64,000 bases of DNA from Lamellibrachia columna (GCA_963662155.1 OY759263.1:24007571-24071570); one strand, 5' to 3'; positions 1 through 10,215 are shown, numbered from the stretch's first letter. The notes: a model not told the origin generated them from the letters alone. Translations and numbers: made by a program.

Positions 1-722
1 AAGAAGAGAAGAAAGTATACGAAAAGGATAATATGGAGAACGCTGAGAAAAAGGAGAGGAAGTATGTGCAGAAGAAGAAGTGGAAGAAAAGTAAGAAGAG
101 GAAGAAGAAGAGGAAGGAGAAGAATGAGGAGGAAGAAGGAGCAGAAGGAAAAGAAGACAGAGACGAAGAACAGGAGTAAGAAAACATAAGAAGGAAAAGA
201 AGAAGAATAAGGGGAATAAGGAGAAGAAGGAAATAAACAAGAATAAGAAGAAAAAAAGACAGGAGTAGAAGGGGAATAATGAGAATGAAAATGAGAAGTA
301 GGACAATAAGGAGTTGAAGGAGAAGAAGGATAAGAAGGAGAAGAGAGGAGTAACAAGAGAAGAAGGAAACTAATGAGAATAATGAGAATAATGAGAAGAA
401 CGAGAAGAACGAGAAGACGGAGAAGGAGGAGAAGAAGGAGGAGACAGGAGTAACAGGAGAATTAGGAGAAGAGAGGAAGGAAGGAGTAGAAGGAGAATAA
501 TGAGAAGGAGGAGAAGAAGGAGAACACAAGGGCAGAAGGAGAAGAATGAGAAGACATAGAAGAAGGTTAAGAAGGAGAAGAAGGAGAAGGAGGAGAAGGA
601 GGAGAAGAAGGGTAGAAGGAGAAGAAGGAGAAGAAGGGTAGAAGGAGAAGAAGGAGAAGAAGGAGAAGAAGGAGAACAATTAGAACAATGGGAACAAGGA
701 TAACAAAGAGAATAATGGGAAC
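1..722. repeat. Polypurine tract rich in GAA and GGA
   Basis: About 720 bases are almost free of pyrimidines on the plus strand, as an irregular mix of GAA, GGA and GAGGA triplets with no fixed long period. It lies in the last visible intron of gene 1, so the transcript reads it as a long polypyrimidine stretch. Long purine:pyrimidine asymmetry can form triplex (H-DNA). The apparent open frame here (Ser/Leu/Phe rich) is compositional. Confidence 0.9.
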
Positions 723-784
723 AAGGATATTTTTTAAGCAAAACTATTAAGATATCATCCACAAAACACTGCATGTTCACTCAC

Positions 785-913
785 CGAATCGTACCAAGAG
801 TCGTACATGCGAGGGCGCATTTGGCTCCAAGTAATCACCATCACCCACGTGACATGTGTCACTGACACTCCACCATTCGTGATGACGTCATCCCTGGCGT
901 GGTCGATGGCATG
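785..913 (-). CDS. Gene 1 exon: NIDO domain, part 3 (last exon in window)
   Basis: A 129-bp exon, phase 0-0, that no ORF starting at ATG would show. The acceptor is GTCCACAG and the donor is a strong GTGAGT. It encodes 43 residues: HAIDHARDDVITN, then SVTHVTWVMVITWSQM, then MYDSWYDS. The T-W-V-x-V-I-T-W stretch matches the conserved V-I-V-T-W strand of NIDO. The domain is not finished here. Downstream on this strand only a polypyrimidine intron runs to the window edge, so the 3' part of the gene lies outside. Confidence 0.75.
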
Positions 914-1040
914 CTGTGGACGACATGTTTATTGTACCGTATGTGCGTTTCGACAATCCCATTACGAGAAAAGACTTTGTGAATTTCTTATGTTTAAACA
1001 AGCTTAATATCAGCATTACTACTTAGGCTTATACATAGGC

Positions 1041-1161
<121 letters not shown>

Positions 1162-1510
1162 ATACATATAGTTTGGGCTTCAGAAGTATTAATACAAATT
1201 GGTTGGCTTGAAGTCAATTGAAACGATGTTTTGTCCGAAATAAGATTTCGTTCTTACCGTCTTAATATTGCTTTACCTGTATGACACACTGAATGTATTA
1301 TTATTTCGAAATATGTGTCATTGTGTTAATGTCTTGTTACGCTTATCAATAAATATTCGTTTGGGGCGGATGCACGATTCGACGAAGGATAGATCGTAAT
1401 AATTATTACGTTACAAAAAAATTCATAAATATTCCGGTATGTGCTATCAATGCTCGTTACGAAATGTAGTCAATACAAAAATGGTAAACACAGCTTGTTG
1501 ACCAACTGCT

Positions 1511-1548
1511 TGTTGACCAATGATATGAAATCATATCACTGGTCAACA
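1511..1548. repeat. Near-perfect inverted repeat (hairpin)
   Basis: Two 18-base arms, starting TGTTGACCAATG and ending CACTGGTCAACA, are separated by two A. They pair at 17 of 18 positions. The hairpin sits in the intron between NIDO exons. A shorter copy of the arm (TTGACCAACTGCTTG) lies just upstream. Confidence 0.85.
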
Positions 1549-1599
1549 CACATTTGCCCGATAAATTGTATTAACTGACAAAGATAACGTATATCAGAC

Positions 1600-1830
1600 C
1601 TTCACCCGAGCCTTGTCGGTGGAGCTCGACCCCGGCTGCGTGAGGTCGTAGATGTGATAGTAGACGTCCCCACTGCGGGCGTTGTTGTCCGTCCACAGAG
1701 GCGCCAGCATTGCAAAGCCTTGTTTCTGCGCAGTTTGGCGTTTGGTGTAGCTCAGCATGTTCTCGTTGAGTCTGTCCGGGTACCGACTCTCGAAGTTCAG
1801 ACCGAATGCGACGTAACCATTTGAATAGAT
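1600..1830 (-). CDS. Gene 1 exon: NIDO domain, part 2
   Basis: A 231-bp exon, phase 0-0. It opens with IYSNGYVAFGLNF, the core NIDO motif, and contains FAMLAPLWTDNNARSGDVYY, which corresponds to the family's conserved I-A-P-F-W-A-D-x-D segment followed by V-Y-Y. The acceptor is TCTCTTCAG and the donor GTCTGA. The intron on its upstream side (1831-2097) is short and largely made of trinucleotide repeats. Confidence 0.85.
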
Positions 1831-1894
1831 CTGAAGAGATAAATGTGGGTGAAGTATGCTGAGCACATTTATATATTGCATAGTAGCAGCAGTG

Positions 1895-1898
1895 GCGG

Positions 1899-1980
<82 letters not shown>

Positions 1981-2056
1981 AGTGATGGCGGCAGAGGCAA
2001 GAGCGACATCAACAGATGTGGTGGTTGTGATGGTTGTGGTGGTGGTGGTGGTGGTG
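1895..2056. repeat. Trinucleotide repeats (CGT/CGG, then GGT)
   Basis: A (GGCGTC)n block runs into (CGG)n to about 1980. After a short gap comes a GTT/GGT block (about 2018-2056). Together they make up most of the 267-bp intron between the first two NIDO exons. Poly-Ala, poly-Gly and poly-Thr open frames here are artefacts. Confidence 0.92.
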
Positions 2057-2097
2057 GCGCAGTTCTCAGACATCCATCGAAGAAACGAGTATCATAC

Positions 2098-2258
2098 CTT
2101 CAGACGTTTGTACTTTCCATTGAAGATTTGTACCTTCGGGACACGTATGAAATCGGACGCGCAACTTTTGCCCGTCCAATCACAGTTGACGCCGAATGTG
2201 TCATATATACTAGCGTCGCCTTGGGCTGGGCCGTACTGGTAGTATCGATGCCTGATGG
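2098..2258 (-). CDS. Gene 1 exon: NIDO domain, part 1
   Basis: A 161-bp exon from a GATTCAG acceptor to a GTATGA donor, ending on a whole codon. It encodes RYYQYGPAQGDASIYDTFG and, further on, IRVPKVQIFNGKYKRLK. This matches the usual NIDO opening, where a YPYG-like start is followed by a PF-F-G-Y strand before the S-N-G-Y-x-x-F-G motif on the next exon. It sits only about 35 bp from a long (ACGC)n tract in the intron upstream of its acceptor. Confidence 0.82.
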
Positions 2259-2294
2259 CTGAATCAAGCAATCCTTTGAAATGAACGTCATTGC

Positions 2295-2463
<169 letters not shown>

Positions 2464-2721
2464 TTGCTGTGTTACTTTTTCGTTGCTGCACTTAATATAA
2501 TAGCTGCTTAGGGAATTTAGCGTTATACGGTAAGTTTGGTTTCCTGAACCCAATATGGAAATGAACAAGTCAGTACTAAAATATAAACGTAACAACGCGC
2601 CTATGTGTTCCGGGAGAAAGCACAGTGGACAGATGGAAATGTTAATTAGAAAACATGTGTCGGTATTAACAAAGTAATCATGTTGTAAAAATAGATCTGT
2701 TTTACTGGTTCGTGACCTGAC

Positions 2722-2838
2722 CTGTTTCACAAGTTTCTCCCCCGTAGAGATCCGGCAGGCAATCGCAAGCGAAAGCATTCGTTAGGTCAGAGCAAGATCC
2801 TCCATTTTGGCACGGGTGGCTGGAACACTCGTCAATGT
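2722..2838 (-). CDS. Gene 1 exon: EGF-like module 7 (last before NIDO)
   Basis: A 117-bp phase 1-1 exon encoding [26 protein letters not shown] and [11 protein letters not shown]. It is more divergent than the other modules and three bases longer, with all six cysteines. The donor GTCAGG follows the codons for Glu-Thr. The leftover G plus CC from the next exon makes Ala and leads straight into the NIDO domain, which confirms the phase. Confidence 0.85.
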
Positions 2839-3723
2839 CTGTAATAATATATTCGTAATTAGATTAGTTATCATAATACGATACCATTAAAACGGACGAA
2901 CGGACGGACCGGCCAACGGACGCTCGTACGCACGCACGCACGCACGCACGCTCGCACACAAAAAATGAGATAACACATAGTCGTTTCCTTGACATCCGTG
3001 CCAGTAAACTATACGGGTTAGTTGCCTATGATAATATTTTAGGGCGTTAATTCGCTTTCATGCCAGGTTAGTTAATTTGTTACTGTCGTTGTCAAATCTG
3101 TTCGTCAACATTTGAACCAAAGCGCTTATCATTGTCGTTCACACCGCTTCGAAGGAGCGTCTGACTGTAGACTGCTTAGCTATGGTATGTTTAACAAGAT
3201 TTCATAAGATTGCTATCCAAGGCAAAACACCCAGATGGCAAATGGACAAGGAAGTTATTGGATTATCGAGAACCCAACAATATATGAGTAACCAGCCCTT
3301 CTGAGATATTTGTCAGTTTTTTATATATTCGCACTTCTAGCACTTACACAATATGTAGATCATTTGTTCCATTCTATGTGAAAATGAGTAGTTTCTGATA
3401 TCCTATTATCACTGATCTTTCACTAATGTTACTTCGTGTCCTCTACTTTTACTATATTTCTGAAGTGACAAAAAACATTCCAATCAATATGTTCATACCC
3501 GTTCGACATCTTAATATCTTAATATTACTTGCGTATGGTAAGTTGCTATCAGATGAATTCTTTTAGATTCGCCACATTGCAGTACCAACATAGCATAGCT
3601 CCGAAGCGACAAATCAATATGATTAAACTGAACACCACCATATAGTTGTCAATGTACTGAAGTTGGCCGTGGTGACCGAGGTTGGGCTAATATTTCAACG
3701 TGTACTATGATACTCTAGCATAC
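2839..3723. other. Intron of gene 1 without further features
   Basis: Apart from a degenerate ACGG/ACGC run at about 2897-2958, the interval holds only unique AT-rich intron sequence. I see no further coding exon on either strand. Confidence 0.6.
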
Positions 3724-3837
3724 CTGTCTCACACCTGTCGCCGGTGTAACCAACGACACACGAGCAGCTGTAGTCGTTCACTTCATCGTTACAAGCAGCT
3801 CCATTCATGCACGGATCACTTGAACATTCGTTAATAT
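3724..3837 (-). CDS. Gene 1 exon: EGF-like module 6
   Basis: A 114-bp phase 1-1 exon encoding DINECSSDPCMNGAAC, CNDEVNDYSC and CVVGYTGDRC. Cysteines and the calcium-binding start are complete. The acceptor is ATTTCAG and the donor GTATGC. Confidence 0.88.
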
Positions 3838-4284
3838 CTGAAATGCATTCGAAGTCGTACGTGCATTGAAATAGTAGATACTATGAACGTCCCGTATAAA
3901 GTCGTCCTGTCGACTACTCTGAAATCAAGCTATCTGCGCATGATATTTGCAGCATGAAATGAATAATAAAATACATAAAATAATACATTTTACTATTTTT
4001 ATTATGCGAATTTGACACAGTATGCTTTATATAATGCGAACATATTAAATGGCAATATTACTGCACGTTTTATATTTGAATAGTAAATAAATTACGCGTT
4101 ATGACTGATTACGATCAGAGTACAGTATTTATTTAAGTTTGCTGGTGGCATAGCTGTAACTATGTCAGATATTAAAAAAAATCGCTCGGGACCCCTAACT
4201 TGTTTGGCCTTTATGGGCTTGTGTGGTCTAATAGATTTCAAACAACCTTTAAAATGTACCGTTTCATTACTTTTATTTCAAAAG

Positions 4285-5268
4285 TTGATGTGATCTATCA
4301 TACCTCTTTCACACATGACGCCATCGTAACCCACCACGCACGTGCATCTGTACATATTCACGTCATCGGTACACGTAGCTCCATTCAAACACGGAGTACT
4401 CTCACATTCGTTGATTTCTGTAAACATACAAGCTTTGAAATTCCACGATAGTAATGCTTTTTAGAATCGTATATGCTAAGTTTGTGTACGGCTATCAACA
4501 ATGATCGCGAAGTAAAAACATAACACCAGAGTAAAAATGCGACTCCTACGCTGCCACAAATGTAAACAAATAGCATTTGATGATGTTGTCCAGGTGAAAA
4601 CGGCACTTGTCTAGCGAAAGTTGTAGTCCAACATGGAAAATAAAAGAATTGGGCGATGTGACTTGAATAATACAAACGATCATACGGTACTTGCAGTACG
4701 TATTTCAGACGTTTAGGGGCGTCTTCGTACCTATTTATTCAGTCATGCAGCGCACACGGAGACAAAGTAGTCTATGCATTGTCAATAAACATCTACATAT
4801 ACTTTTACAACGAGTGGCTTAGCCTCGATTAATGGAGTGGGCAACAGTCAAACCGTTCGTTCGGAGCCAAACTCTCTTCTCGGCGAATTCACGAATGCGA
4901 GCGAGACTATGAGTGGCTATGAAAAATGTGATGTGCAGTTTATGTGTAGTTTATGTGTAGTGCAGTTCGGAGTAATCACGTGACATTGGGCACATTACTG
5001 CTGCTTAGCTCTGTGGTGTTACTAGCGCGTGGTCAGTTGCTTGCGGAGGAATTTATGTAGACGCAAACTTCGTATATGCCACTGTGCGGCCTCTAAGTAG
5101 GACTACTCCAGTCAATCCCAAATAATTTGAATTGACTAAAGTTGGCCTTTTATGTGACTGAGGTCGGGCTACTACAACGACGTATATTATGATATTCTAG
5201 CATACCTGTCTCACACCTGTCGCCGGTGTAACCAGCCACACACGAGCAGCTGTAGGCGTTCACTTCAT
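4285..5268. repeat. Tandem segmental duplication in gene 1, copy I
   Basis: This stretch matches 6245-7267 almost base for base in order, including EGF module 5, its whole intron and the 3' half of the next EGF exon. Shared landmarks are ACAAGCTTTGAAATTCCAC, CAAATGTAAACAAA and TAGCGCGTGGTCAGTTGCTT. The intron part (about 4840-4930) also carries a block similar to the LINE tail near 10140. Confidence 0.85.
4304..4417 (-). CDS. Gene 1 exon: EGF-like module 5
   Basis: A 114-bp phase 1-1 exon encoding [26 protein letters not shown] and [10 protein letters not shown], followed by Glu-Arg. All six cysteines are intact. It is a sister copy of the module at 6266-6379. The acceptor is TTTACAG and the donor GTATGA. 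Confidence 0.88.
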
Positions 5269-5319
5269 CAATACACGTAGCTCCGTTCATGCACGGATCA
5301 CCGTCACAGCCATCGATGT
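5206..5319 (-). CDS. Gene 1 exon: EGF-like module 4
   Basis: A 114-bp phase 1-1 exon encoding DIDGCDGDPCMNGATC, CIDEVNAYSC and CVAGYTGDRC. All six cysteines are present; the calcium-ligand Glu of D-I-D-E-C is Gly. The acceptor is TCTGCAG and the donor GTATGC. The 3' half is the parent or sister of the broken exon at 7205-7267. Confidence 0.88.
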
Positions 5320-6265
5320 CTGCAGACAATAATGTATATGCAGTAGCTCCAATGGTCGGAGACACGCTACGTGGGGTACATGTTCAGACTCACAGAGAAT
5401 TTTCAAATCCAATTTGTAGCTAACTTTTTATACAAAACAAATATTGAAATTCCACAAACGTAATAACTTTAGGATCAAATACATTATATATGCTTTGATA
5501 TATCGACAACGGTAATGATGAGTAATGAGAGTGACCCCAGCTGTTTGTAATGTTAGTGAAGTTGGCCTTGTGGGTGACCGAGGCTGCACTGCTACAATTA
5601 CGTATACTAGCTGAAATGCCCGTCCCAAAGAGGGGATAACGTGGTAGTTCGCTTTTATGAATATGGCTAGAAAACAATGTCTACATCTTCCTACCTTGTG
5701 TGAACGTCTAAGTTATGTTGCCATTGCCAAGCAACCTAGTCAAGGTCATGTGCCAGAGGGCGCTACATACACACTGGCGACATCGAACAGTATGTGTAAT
5801 TGTGGACTTCTAATCGTAGATTTCACGCGTATCGTTGCAAATAGTTGTACGTAGTAATTACAACATGTAATTCGTAGGTGTTAATTATGTACAATTGCTA
5901 CGCATGTTTTCTACTATAATTAAAATAAACCGCCCACATAGTTAAATATTATGTGCCAGATGGCGCTACGTTCTCTCAATCGGTTTACGTACCGAAGTAT
6001 TCGCCGCGCGCGCATGGTTTCTGCGATTGTTGCAAGTTAACGTTTTATGTAGCGAACATTTGTTGATTTATCATAAAAACCATTAAAACCGTTGATATAC
6101 GGGGTATTTCGAAACAAATAAAAGTGTTATGTTTCATTAGTGGGGTCGTAGATTAATTCTTGCAAGTTTGGCACTCGAAGTGCAAGCCGTCTAGGAGGAA
6201 AACGTGAACAAACTATCAAACAAACACTACCTCGGTTATAGTTAGATTGTGATTATCTAGCATAC
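5320..6265. other. Intron of gene 1 with a ghost EGF flank
   Basis: At about 5555-5610 lies a fourth copy of the intron block that normally precedes an EGF exon donor (GTTGGCC, TGACCGAGG, ACGTATACTA). It stops just before the expected CATACC donor and no exon follows. The rest is unique sequence. Confidence 0.6.
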
Positions 6266-6379
6266 CTTTCTCACACATGACGCCATCGTAACCCGCCACG
6301 CACGTGCATCTGTATTTATTCACGTCATCGGTACACGTAGCTCCATTCAAACACGGAGTACTCTCACATTCGTTGATTT
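6266..6379 (-). CDS. Gene 1 exon: EGF-like module 3
   Basis: A 114-bp phase 1-1 exon encoding [26 protein letters not shown] and [10 protein letters not shown]. All six cysteines and the calcium-binding start (E-I-N-E-C) are intact. Protein and flanking introns are nearly identical to the exon at 4304-4417, with only a couple of residue changes (Lys for Met, Ala for Val, Lys for Arg). This is therefore a recent tandem duplicate. Confidence 0.88.
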
Positions 6380-7204
6380 CTGTAAACATACAAGCTTTGA
6401 AATTCCACCATAGTAATGCCTTTTAGAATCATATATGTTAAGTTTGTGTACGGCTATCAACAATGTTCGCGAAGTAAAAATATAACACCAGTAAAAGTAA
6501 GAATAAAAATGCGATTCCTACTCTGTCGTAAATGTAAACAAACGGCATTTGGTGAAAACGGCACTTGTCTAGCGAAAGTTTTAATTCAATATAGAAAATA
6601 AAAAAGTTGGGCGATGTGACTTTAACAATACTAACGATCATACGATGCTTTATGTACGTAGTTCAGACGTTTTGGGGCGGTCTTCATGCCTAATTATTCA
6701 GTCATACAGCGCACATTGACACAAAGTTTTGGGGCGGTCTTCATGCCTAATTATTCAGTCATACAGCGCACATTGACACAAAGTAGTTCCTGTATTGCCA
6801 GTAAACGTCTACATATACTTTTATAACGAGTGGCTTTGCCTAGATTAATGGAATGGGTGCTAGTCAAACCACGTGTTCGGAGCCGCACTCTCTTCTCGTC
6901 GAGTTCACGAAGTCTAGCGAGAGTACGAGTGGCTATGAAAAATGTGAGGTTTGCTGTAATGTAGTTTATGGCAATCACGTGGAATTGGGCAAATTACTTC
7001 TGCTTAGCTCTGGGGTGTAACTAGCGCGTGGTCAGTTGCTTGCGGATGAATTTATGTAGACGTAAAATTCGTATATGCCACTGTGCGGCCTCTAAGTAGG
7101 ACTACTCCAGTCAATCCCAGATACTTTTAATTGATTAAAGCTGGCCTTGTATGTGACTGAAGTTGGGCTACTACAACGACATATATCGTGATACTCTAGC
7201 ATAC

Positions 7205-7267
7205 CTGTCTGACACTTGTCGCCGGTGTAACCCGCCACACACGTGCAGCTGTAGGCGTTCACTCCGT
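7205..7267 (-). pseudogene. Gene 1: truncated EGF exon (duplication breakpoint)
   Basis: Only the 3' half of an EGF exon is present. It encodes DGVNAYSCTC and CVAGYTGDKC with a normal donor (GTATGC). The first half, which carries the D-I-D-x-C start and the first three cysteines, is replaced by unrelated sequence (reads as MAKRK). The break coincides with the end of the tandem duplication that copied the 4.3-5.3 kb region. An AAAAG next to the break could serve as a cryptic phase-compatible acceptor, but the product would lack half of the disulphides. The exon is most likely skipped, which phase 1-1 splicing permits. Confidence 0.75.
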
Positions 7268-7397
7268 CTTTTCGCTTGGCCATTTGGAGACACTTGGTTG
7301 TGTATAATATATAGTTATATTTGTATTAAAGACGTAGGTTACAGACAATGGGCTACTGCAAAAATAATCGTACATTTTGATACTCATTATGTCATAC

Positions 7398-7511
7398 CGG
7401 TATCACACGTGTCATCCTCATAACCTGCCGCGCAGTTGCAGCTGTAGCGGTTCTCTTCGTCGAAACACGTAGCTCCGTTGTTACACGGGCTGCTGACACA
7501 TTCATCGATGT
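7398..7511 (-). CDS. Gene 1 exon: EGF-like module 2
   Basis: A 114-bp phase 1-1 exon. The frame reads DIDECVSSPCNNGATC, then CFDEENRYSC and CAAGYEDDTC, so all six cysteines and the calcium-binding DIDEC start are intact. The usual YTGD turn is replaced by YEDD. The acceptor is TTTACAG and the donor GTATGA. It joins in phase to module 1 upstream. Downstream it can join the intact exon at 6266-6379 if the broken exon at 7205 is skipped. Confidence 0.88.
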
Positions 7512-7911
7512 CTGTAAACATAGGTCAACACAGTGTCTGGGCGTATTCGTTTCTATTCAGCGAAATGTTATAGCAGTGAACAGTAATTTGTGTTCTCGGC
7601 AAAAAAACTTAACAATGTTTGTACGACAACATTTCTTGCTGACAAGGTAAACCGTTTTACGTCCAAGTACAGCTAAGTGTACATATGTCTGTTAAATTAC
7701 TACACCGTTAACCGTTCCCGAAGCATTATCCGGAATCACTGAAAAATTAATTAGTCGTTTAGTAGAATCGAACATATTCGCTGGGATGGAATCCCTCCAT
7801 ATTCCCTATTCCCGCTTAAATGCACAGCATTGGGGTTTCAGCCGCCTAATATAATTAAACTGCTCTGATTATATTAATCGAAGTCCACTGCATTACGATA
7901 ATCTAGCATAC

Positions 7912-8025
7912 CTGTCTCACACCTGTCGCCGGTGTAACCAGCTGCGCATGTGCAGGTGTAGGCGTTCACGCCGTCGTTGCACGTAGCTCCATTCTCACAC
8001 GGATCAATGATGCATGCATCGATGT
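7912..8025 (-). CDS. Gene 1 exon: EGF-like module 1
   Basis: A 114-bp phase 1-1 exon encoding one six-cysteine EGF module. Visible pieces are DIDACIIDPCENGATC, CNDGVNAYTC and CAAGYTGDRC. The calcium-binding consensus D-I-D-E-C has Ala in place of Glu. The C-x-[DN]-x4-[FY]-x-C pattern of Asp/Asn hydroxylation sites is present. The acceptor follows TGTACAG and the donor is GTATGC. Confidence 0.88.
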
Positions 8026-8400
8026 CTGTACAAAATAATAACAATACATCGTGCGTGTATATTCGCTTCCTGTGCAGCGATAAAATTATTATTTGTTTGA
8101 TATATAGTTGCGTCACCTTGACTCCCGAAACATAGCATAAAGGTTTGAAAAATAGTTAGCACTTGAACGTTGAGTGAATGATGTGGAATCGCTGGTTGTC
8201 TCCGTGAGAGCCGCTACGTCGGGTTGTTGTAAGTGCTGGATATTATCTTATCCAATATAACCATTGAACTTTCAGTCATTTTAACCGTTGACAATGATAA
8301 CGTAGAAAAACAAATGTTGTCACATGAAAAGAAAATTGAAGAAAGTAAATAGGTGATCTGAATTTACTTCACTGGTTTGACTTGATATGTTCTACTGTAC

Positions 8401-8478
8401 CTGTAGTCGTCGTTGTTGTAGGACCATCTGTCGCTGTATTGTCTAGGCCGTCCTCGCCTGATCCAGTGTCGACTACCT
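8401..8478 (-). CDS. Gene 1 exon: acidic then Thr-rich linker
   Basis: Seventy-eight bases, phase 1 to phase 1, donor GTACAG. It encodes about 26 residues: VVDTGSGEDGLDNTATDGP followed by a run of six Thr, a likely O-glycosylated spacer between the signal peptide and the first EGF module. The acceptor is AG at 8479-8480. A second AG two bases later would break the phase, so the upstream one is preferred. There is no known fold. Support comes from phase and position between recognised exons, which is weaker than for the EGF exons. Confidence 0.65.
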
Positions 8479-8784
8479 CTTTTTTCCGGAAAAAACACAT
8501 CAAACGTGTTATGAACAATCACGGCGTTGCATATCTATTCGACAATATTTAATAAAATTATGCCACGTAATTTAAACGTTTCACGAGTCACAGTTTTTCC
8601 ATGCCGTTATTACAAAATGGCATTCATGAAACTCGTGACATTATTTTGTCCAATACTAAAAAATATTTATCAAAGTGATACCACACAGCCCCCCCCCAAA
8701 CAAAAACAATCAACCACCCAACCAACAGGTCACAAAATCATCCCACTACCAAAACACACATCAACCTAACCAACCTAACTAGTC

Positions 8785-9260
8785 CGTCGGTTCATCCGTC
8801 CTTCCATCCATCCTTTCATTTATTCGTTCATTCATTCATTCATTCATTCATTCATTCATTCATTCATTCATTCATTCATTCATTCATTCATCCATCCATT
8901 CATCCATCCATCCATCCATTCATTCATTCTTTCAAACACAACCACCCAAACACCCATCCAACCAACCAACCAACCAACCAACCAACCAACCAACCAACCA
9001 ACCAACCAACCAACGAACCATCCAACCAACCACACAAAGACACAACCAACCAACCAACCAACCACCAAACGCCCAACCGCCTAACCACACAACTACCCAG
9101 CTACCCAACCACCCATCCACCCAACCATACAACCATCCAACAATGAATCACCCACCAACCCATCAACCAACCCACCCAACCACACAACCTCCCAAACACC
9201 CAACCTCCCAACCTCCCAACAACCCACCCAACCACAATCCATCAACCACTAACACTAACA
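8785..9260. repeat. Tetranucleotide repeats (TTCA)n, (CATC)n and (CCAA)n
   Basis: Successive runs: ATTC at about 8817-8890, CATC at about 8890-8920, then (CCAA)n at about 8957-9015 and degenerate AACC/ACCC derivatives to about 9260. All lie within the first visible intron of gene 1. Gly/Trp/Val-rich open frames on the minus strand are artefacts. Confidence 0.92.
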
Positions 9261-9397
9261 CTAACCACCAAATAAACAACAAGCCACTTGCTCACACATC
9301 ACAGATTAACCCATATTTTATATGTCCACCCGACATGACATGCAACATGGAAACAATTGATGACCCCAGTAATATTATTAATACCCTTATCACTCAC

Positions 9398-9470
9398 CTT
9401 CGGCGCTGACGAGAAACGCCAAACACACAACCGCCAGGAGGCACCACTGAATCACATGACTGTTCGCCAT
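9398..9470 (-). CDS. Gene 1 exon: start codon and signal peptide
   Basis: The ATG at 9470-9468 opens a frame reading MANSHV followed by a hydrophobic core (WCLLAVVCLAFLV) and a small-residue end (VSAE), a typical cleavable secretory signal of about 23 residues. The exon ends in phase 1 at the donor GTGAGT. It begins after the acceptor TTTATTGCAG, leaving 19 nt of 5' UTR (9471-9489). The next exon supplies the other two bases of a Glu codon, so the splice is in frame. An in-frame start plus a signal peptide is the reason for choosing this ATG. Confidence 0.82.
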
Positions 9471-9489
9471 GTCGACTCCGCTTCACCAC

Positions 9490-9916
9490 CTGCAATAAAC
9501 ATGCATGTGTTATCCTTGTAAAGACACCGTTGTCCGGCGGGCACATATACCATGACAAATAGGTGTGTACCGCCAATGGCAGCAAGCCCAGATTAAAAAA
9601 AACTGAATCATACGGACAATCACTAGATGGCAGCACGACTCTACAACAATATAGGTGGCGAGTGTATATCGTCGTAGCCTCGATTATCCAGGCTCCGTGA
9701 GGTGGCGCCACCGTTTGTCGCACACACCAGAGGCTGGACCCAAACCGTACTTTTCACTGTGACGGAAATAAGTATAATAATCAATAAAATACTTCTATCG
9801 TGCTAAAATCATCGAGAGACCCAAGCTCGGCAGCGCACCAAAGCAAAAGGGGTTAAGCATTTCATAATCGCTAAGCAGTTCCAGTTGTAAACAGTTGGAT
9901 TGGTTCGCTGGGAAGC
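9490..9916. other. Upstream of gene 1 coding start, no exon recognised
   Basis: The minus strand should contain a 5' non-coding exon of gene 1 further upstream, because an acceptor lies at 9490. No TATA box or clear donor could be fixed here. Confidence 0.4.
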
Positions 9917-10215
9917 TATGGAGGATAAGCAAGTTTGAACAGGTGGGTTTTTAGTTTACGGCGAAATGTTGCTATATTTCCTACAGACTTAACACGAACA
10001 GGGAGTGAGTTCCACAGAGTCGGTGCAGCAACTGAAAAAGCATTTGTCTTAACGTTGGGAACGAAAAGTAAATTAGAATTAGATTATCGAAGTTGTCTGG
10101 GTAATGGTAATGCCTACGCAAAACGGAGTGGGTAAGAGTCAAACCATGTGTTCTGAGCCAGACTCTTCTTGGCGAGTTTACACAAGGAGAGCGAGAGTCA
10201 AATAAATTAGACTAG
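9917..10215 (-). mobile_element. LINE 3' fragment (C-terminal end of reverse transcriptase ORF)
   Basis: The minus strand reads FSVAAPTLWNSLPVRVK, then TFRRKLKTHLFKLAYP and a stop. This is the characteristic C-terminal tail of jockey/CR1-group LINE ORF2 proteins (R-A-F-S-x-A-A-P-x-L-W-N-S-L-P, then F-K-x-x-L-K-T-H-L-F). Upstream of it the frame is broken. The block at 10135-10205 has relatives in the gene 1 introns near 4850 and 6870, so this family was active around the locus. Confidence 0.75.

Larger units (their letters stand above)
6245..7267. repeat. Tandem segmental duplication in gene 1, copy II
   Basis: Second copy of 4285-5268. It ends abruptly inside an EGF exon, leaving that exon truncated. 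It also contains a perfect 57-bp tandem duplication (second unit begins at 6728) absent from copy I. Confidence 0.85.

Noticed and set aside
1594..2073. A frame with poly-Thr, poly-Ala and Asp-Ala runs upstream of the NIDO exon
   Set aside because: The runs are the intron's trinucleotide repeats. The ATCTCTTCAG acceptor at 1831 starts the true exon.
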